Shown here piece after piece: positions 5,036 through 5,754 of a stretch of DNA of 5,754 nt; within the stretch, counting starts at the first letter, position 1; each line of letters begins with the position of its first letter. Made by a program: the position numbers and the translations under genes. Origin of the DNA: Euryarchaeota archaeon Ods04 (lineage in GTDB: Archaea; Halobacteriota; Halobacteria; Halobacteriales; Halorutilaceae); contig JAQZDD010000080.1 of the NCBI GenBank assembly GCA_028751055.1, positions 1 through 5,754 of the forward strand, given 5' to 3'. The notes below the pieces were generated by a model. That model did no database searches. It was not told the DNA's origin and saw nothing but the letters and a program-made list of their open reading frames with translations.

Positions 5036-5754
5036 TTAAGCTGCTGCTTGCGCGGACGCACGCGCCCTCGCTACCGCCCTCTCGTTGCGGTTTGAGGCGG
5101 GCATCAAAACACATCTACACTGCGGATGGAACGGCGGACCGTCCGACCGAGCGTCGTCTATCGAGAACTGCCTACCATCCTGAGCGTCGCAGATTTCGCA
5201 GACGTTATCGTCGCCTGCGGTCGAGACTTCGGAGAGTACCTCTACCTCCATCTCGTCGCTGATGCGTTCGTACGTCGTGAGCGTCGCCTCGTTGTGCGCG
5301 TACATCGTCTCAGTACGCGCGAGATTAGTGGCGCGTGTGCGACCGATTTTGTCGACGCGGTCGGCAAGCCTCCGTGCTGTCTCCTCGGGACCTACACCCT
5401 CTGCCATGCCCTCGGCGAGCTCGCGGGAGATTTCACGAGCCACGTCATCGGTGATTCCTTGGAGTGCTTCGAAGTTCCGCTCATAGAGCAACGACAGTTT
5501 GTCTGCGTGGACTGGTCGGTTTAGGGCGAGTCCGACATCGTCTTCGATAGGGTCGTCGTCGAGCCACGTATTCGCGTTCTCCCAGCCACGCTCATACGCT
5601 GCTCGGACATACTGGTTATCGCCGCGACTGATGACATCAAGGACGCCGTCGTCCTGTTGCGTCCGAAGCCACCGCATGAATGCTTCGTGCTTCTCGGCGT
5701 CGCGTGTGAACTCGAAGTCTCGCGGCGAGAGGTCGACGGGGTCGAAGTCGGCGA
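5036..5754 (-). CDS. MuF / SPP1 gp7-like minor head (head morphogenesis) protein, 5' end outside window
   Basis: The reading frame is open to the right edge, so the true start lies outside; 238 residues are visible, 25 of them upstream of the first internal Met at 5677. Two features mark the phage Mu F / SPP1 gp7 family. One is the helical segment TRATNLARTETMYAHNEA, about 75 to 95 residues before the end. The other is a C-terminal cysteine cluster, CEIC followed by PPFHPQCRC, with the C-x2-C and H-x2-C-x-C spacing expected of a metal-binding site. Family members are minor capsid proteins that sit near the portal and are encoded just after it, so a portal gene is expected immediately to the right. 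The protein ends in a small Arg/Ala-rich tail after the cysteine cluster, which may contact DNA (inference). The stop TAA is followed after 14 bases by the protease-scaffold gene. The family call is firm; the missing N-terminus could be fused to another domain. Confidence 0.88.
   Translation of the reverse strand, partial: ADFDPVDLSPRDFEFTRDAEKHEAFMRWLRTQQDDGVLDVISRGDNQYVRAAYERGWENANTWLDDDPIEDDVGLALNRPVHADKLSLLYERNFEALQGITDDVAREISRELAEGMAEGVGPEETARRLADRVDKIGRTRATNLARTETMYAHNEATLTTYERISDEMEVEVLSEVSTAGDDNVCEICDAQDGRQFSIDDARSDGPPFHPQCRCVLMPASNRNERAVARARASAQAAA

Noticed and set aside
1..5754. A novel defence or other accessory system
   Set aside because: Every gene fits a virion head or neck role, no gene lies on the plus strand, and no gap is long enough for cargo. 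The novelty here is in variation within structural genes and in sequence composition.

Overview
The window is a tightly packed stretch of the head and neck (virion assembly) module of a tailed double-stranded DNA virus or provirus, most likely of a halophilic archaeon (class Caudoviricetes). All nine supported genes lie on the minus strand, so they are transcribed from the right edge to the left edge. The haloarchaeal assignment rests on strongly acidic proteins rich in Asp and Glu and poor in Lys and Cys, a GC content in the mid-50s percent (estimated, not fully counted), good GGAGG-type ribosome-binding sites, and protein motifs of the kind seen in haloarchaeal tailed viruses. Species, virus name and tail type (siphovirus or myovirus) cannot be fixed from this piece alone.

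In transcription order the genes are: (1) a MuF/SPP1 gp7-like minor head protein, cut by the right edge (5036-5754); (2) a prohead protease fused to a coiled-coil scaffold-like region (3438-5021); (3) a small decoration-type protein (2970-3434); (4) the HK97-fold major capsid protein (1816-2958); (5) a 133-residue acidic protein of unknown role, in the slot held by FI in lambda-like maps (1402-1803); (6) a gp6-like head-tail adaptor (1030-1398); (7) a head-closure (stopper) candidate (662-1021); (8) an HK97 gp10-like neck/tail-completion protein with its usual motifs in an unusual order (264-662); (9) the start of a tail-terminator-like protein, cut by the left edge (1-263). The order matches the classical protease/scaffold - decoration - capsid - connector - tail completion layout.

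No gap between genes exceeds 14 bases. Most Shine-Dalgarno sequences lie in or beside the end of the preceding gene, so the block looks like one polycistronic, translationally coupled transcript. I see no promoter, terminator, tRNA, mobile element or CRISPR array, and no stretch over 300 bases without a gene.

The most notable non-gene signal is compositional. GATC does not occur at all, and GGCC and CTAG occur once each. The GATC avoidance reaches into codon choice: Ile after a codon ending in G is always ATA or ATT, never ATC. This looks like selection against host restriction. Other points worth attention are the protease-scaffold fusion with a possible internal scaffold start, the permuted motif order in the gp10-like protein, and the unassigned protein between capsid and adaptor.
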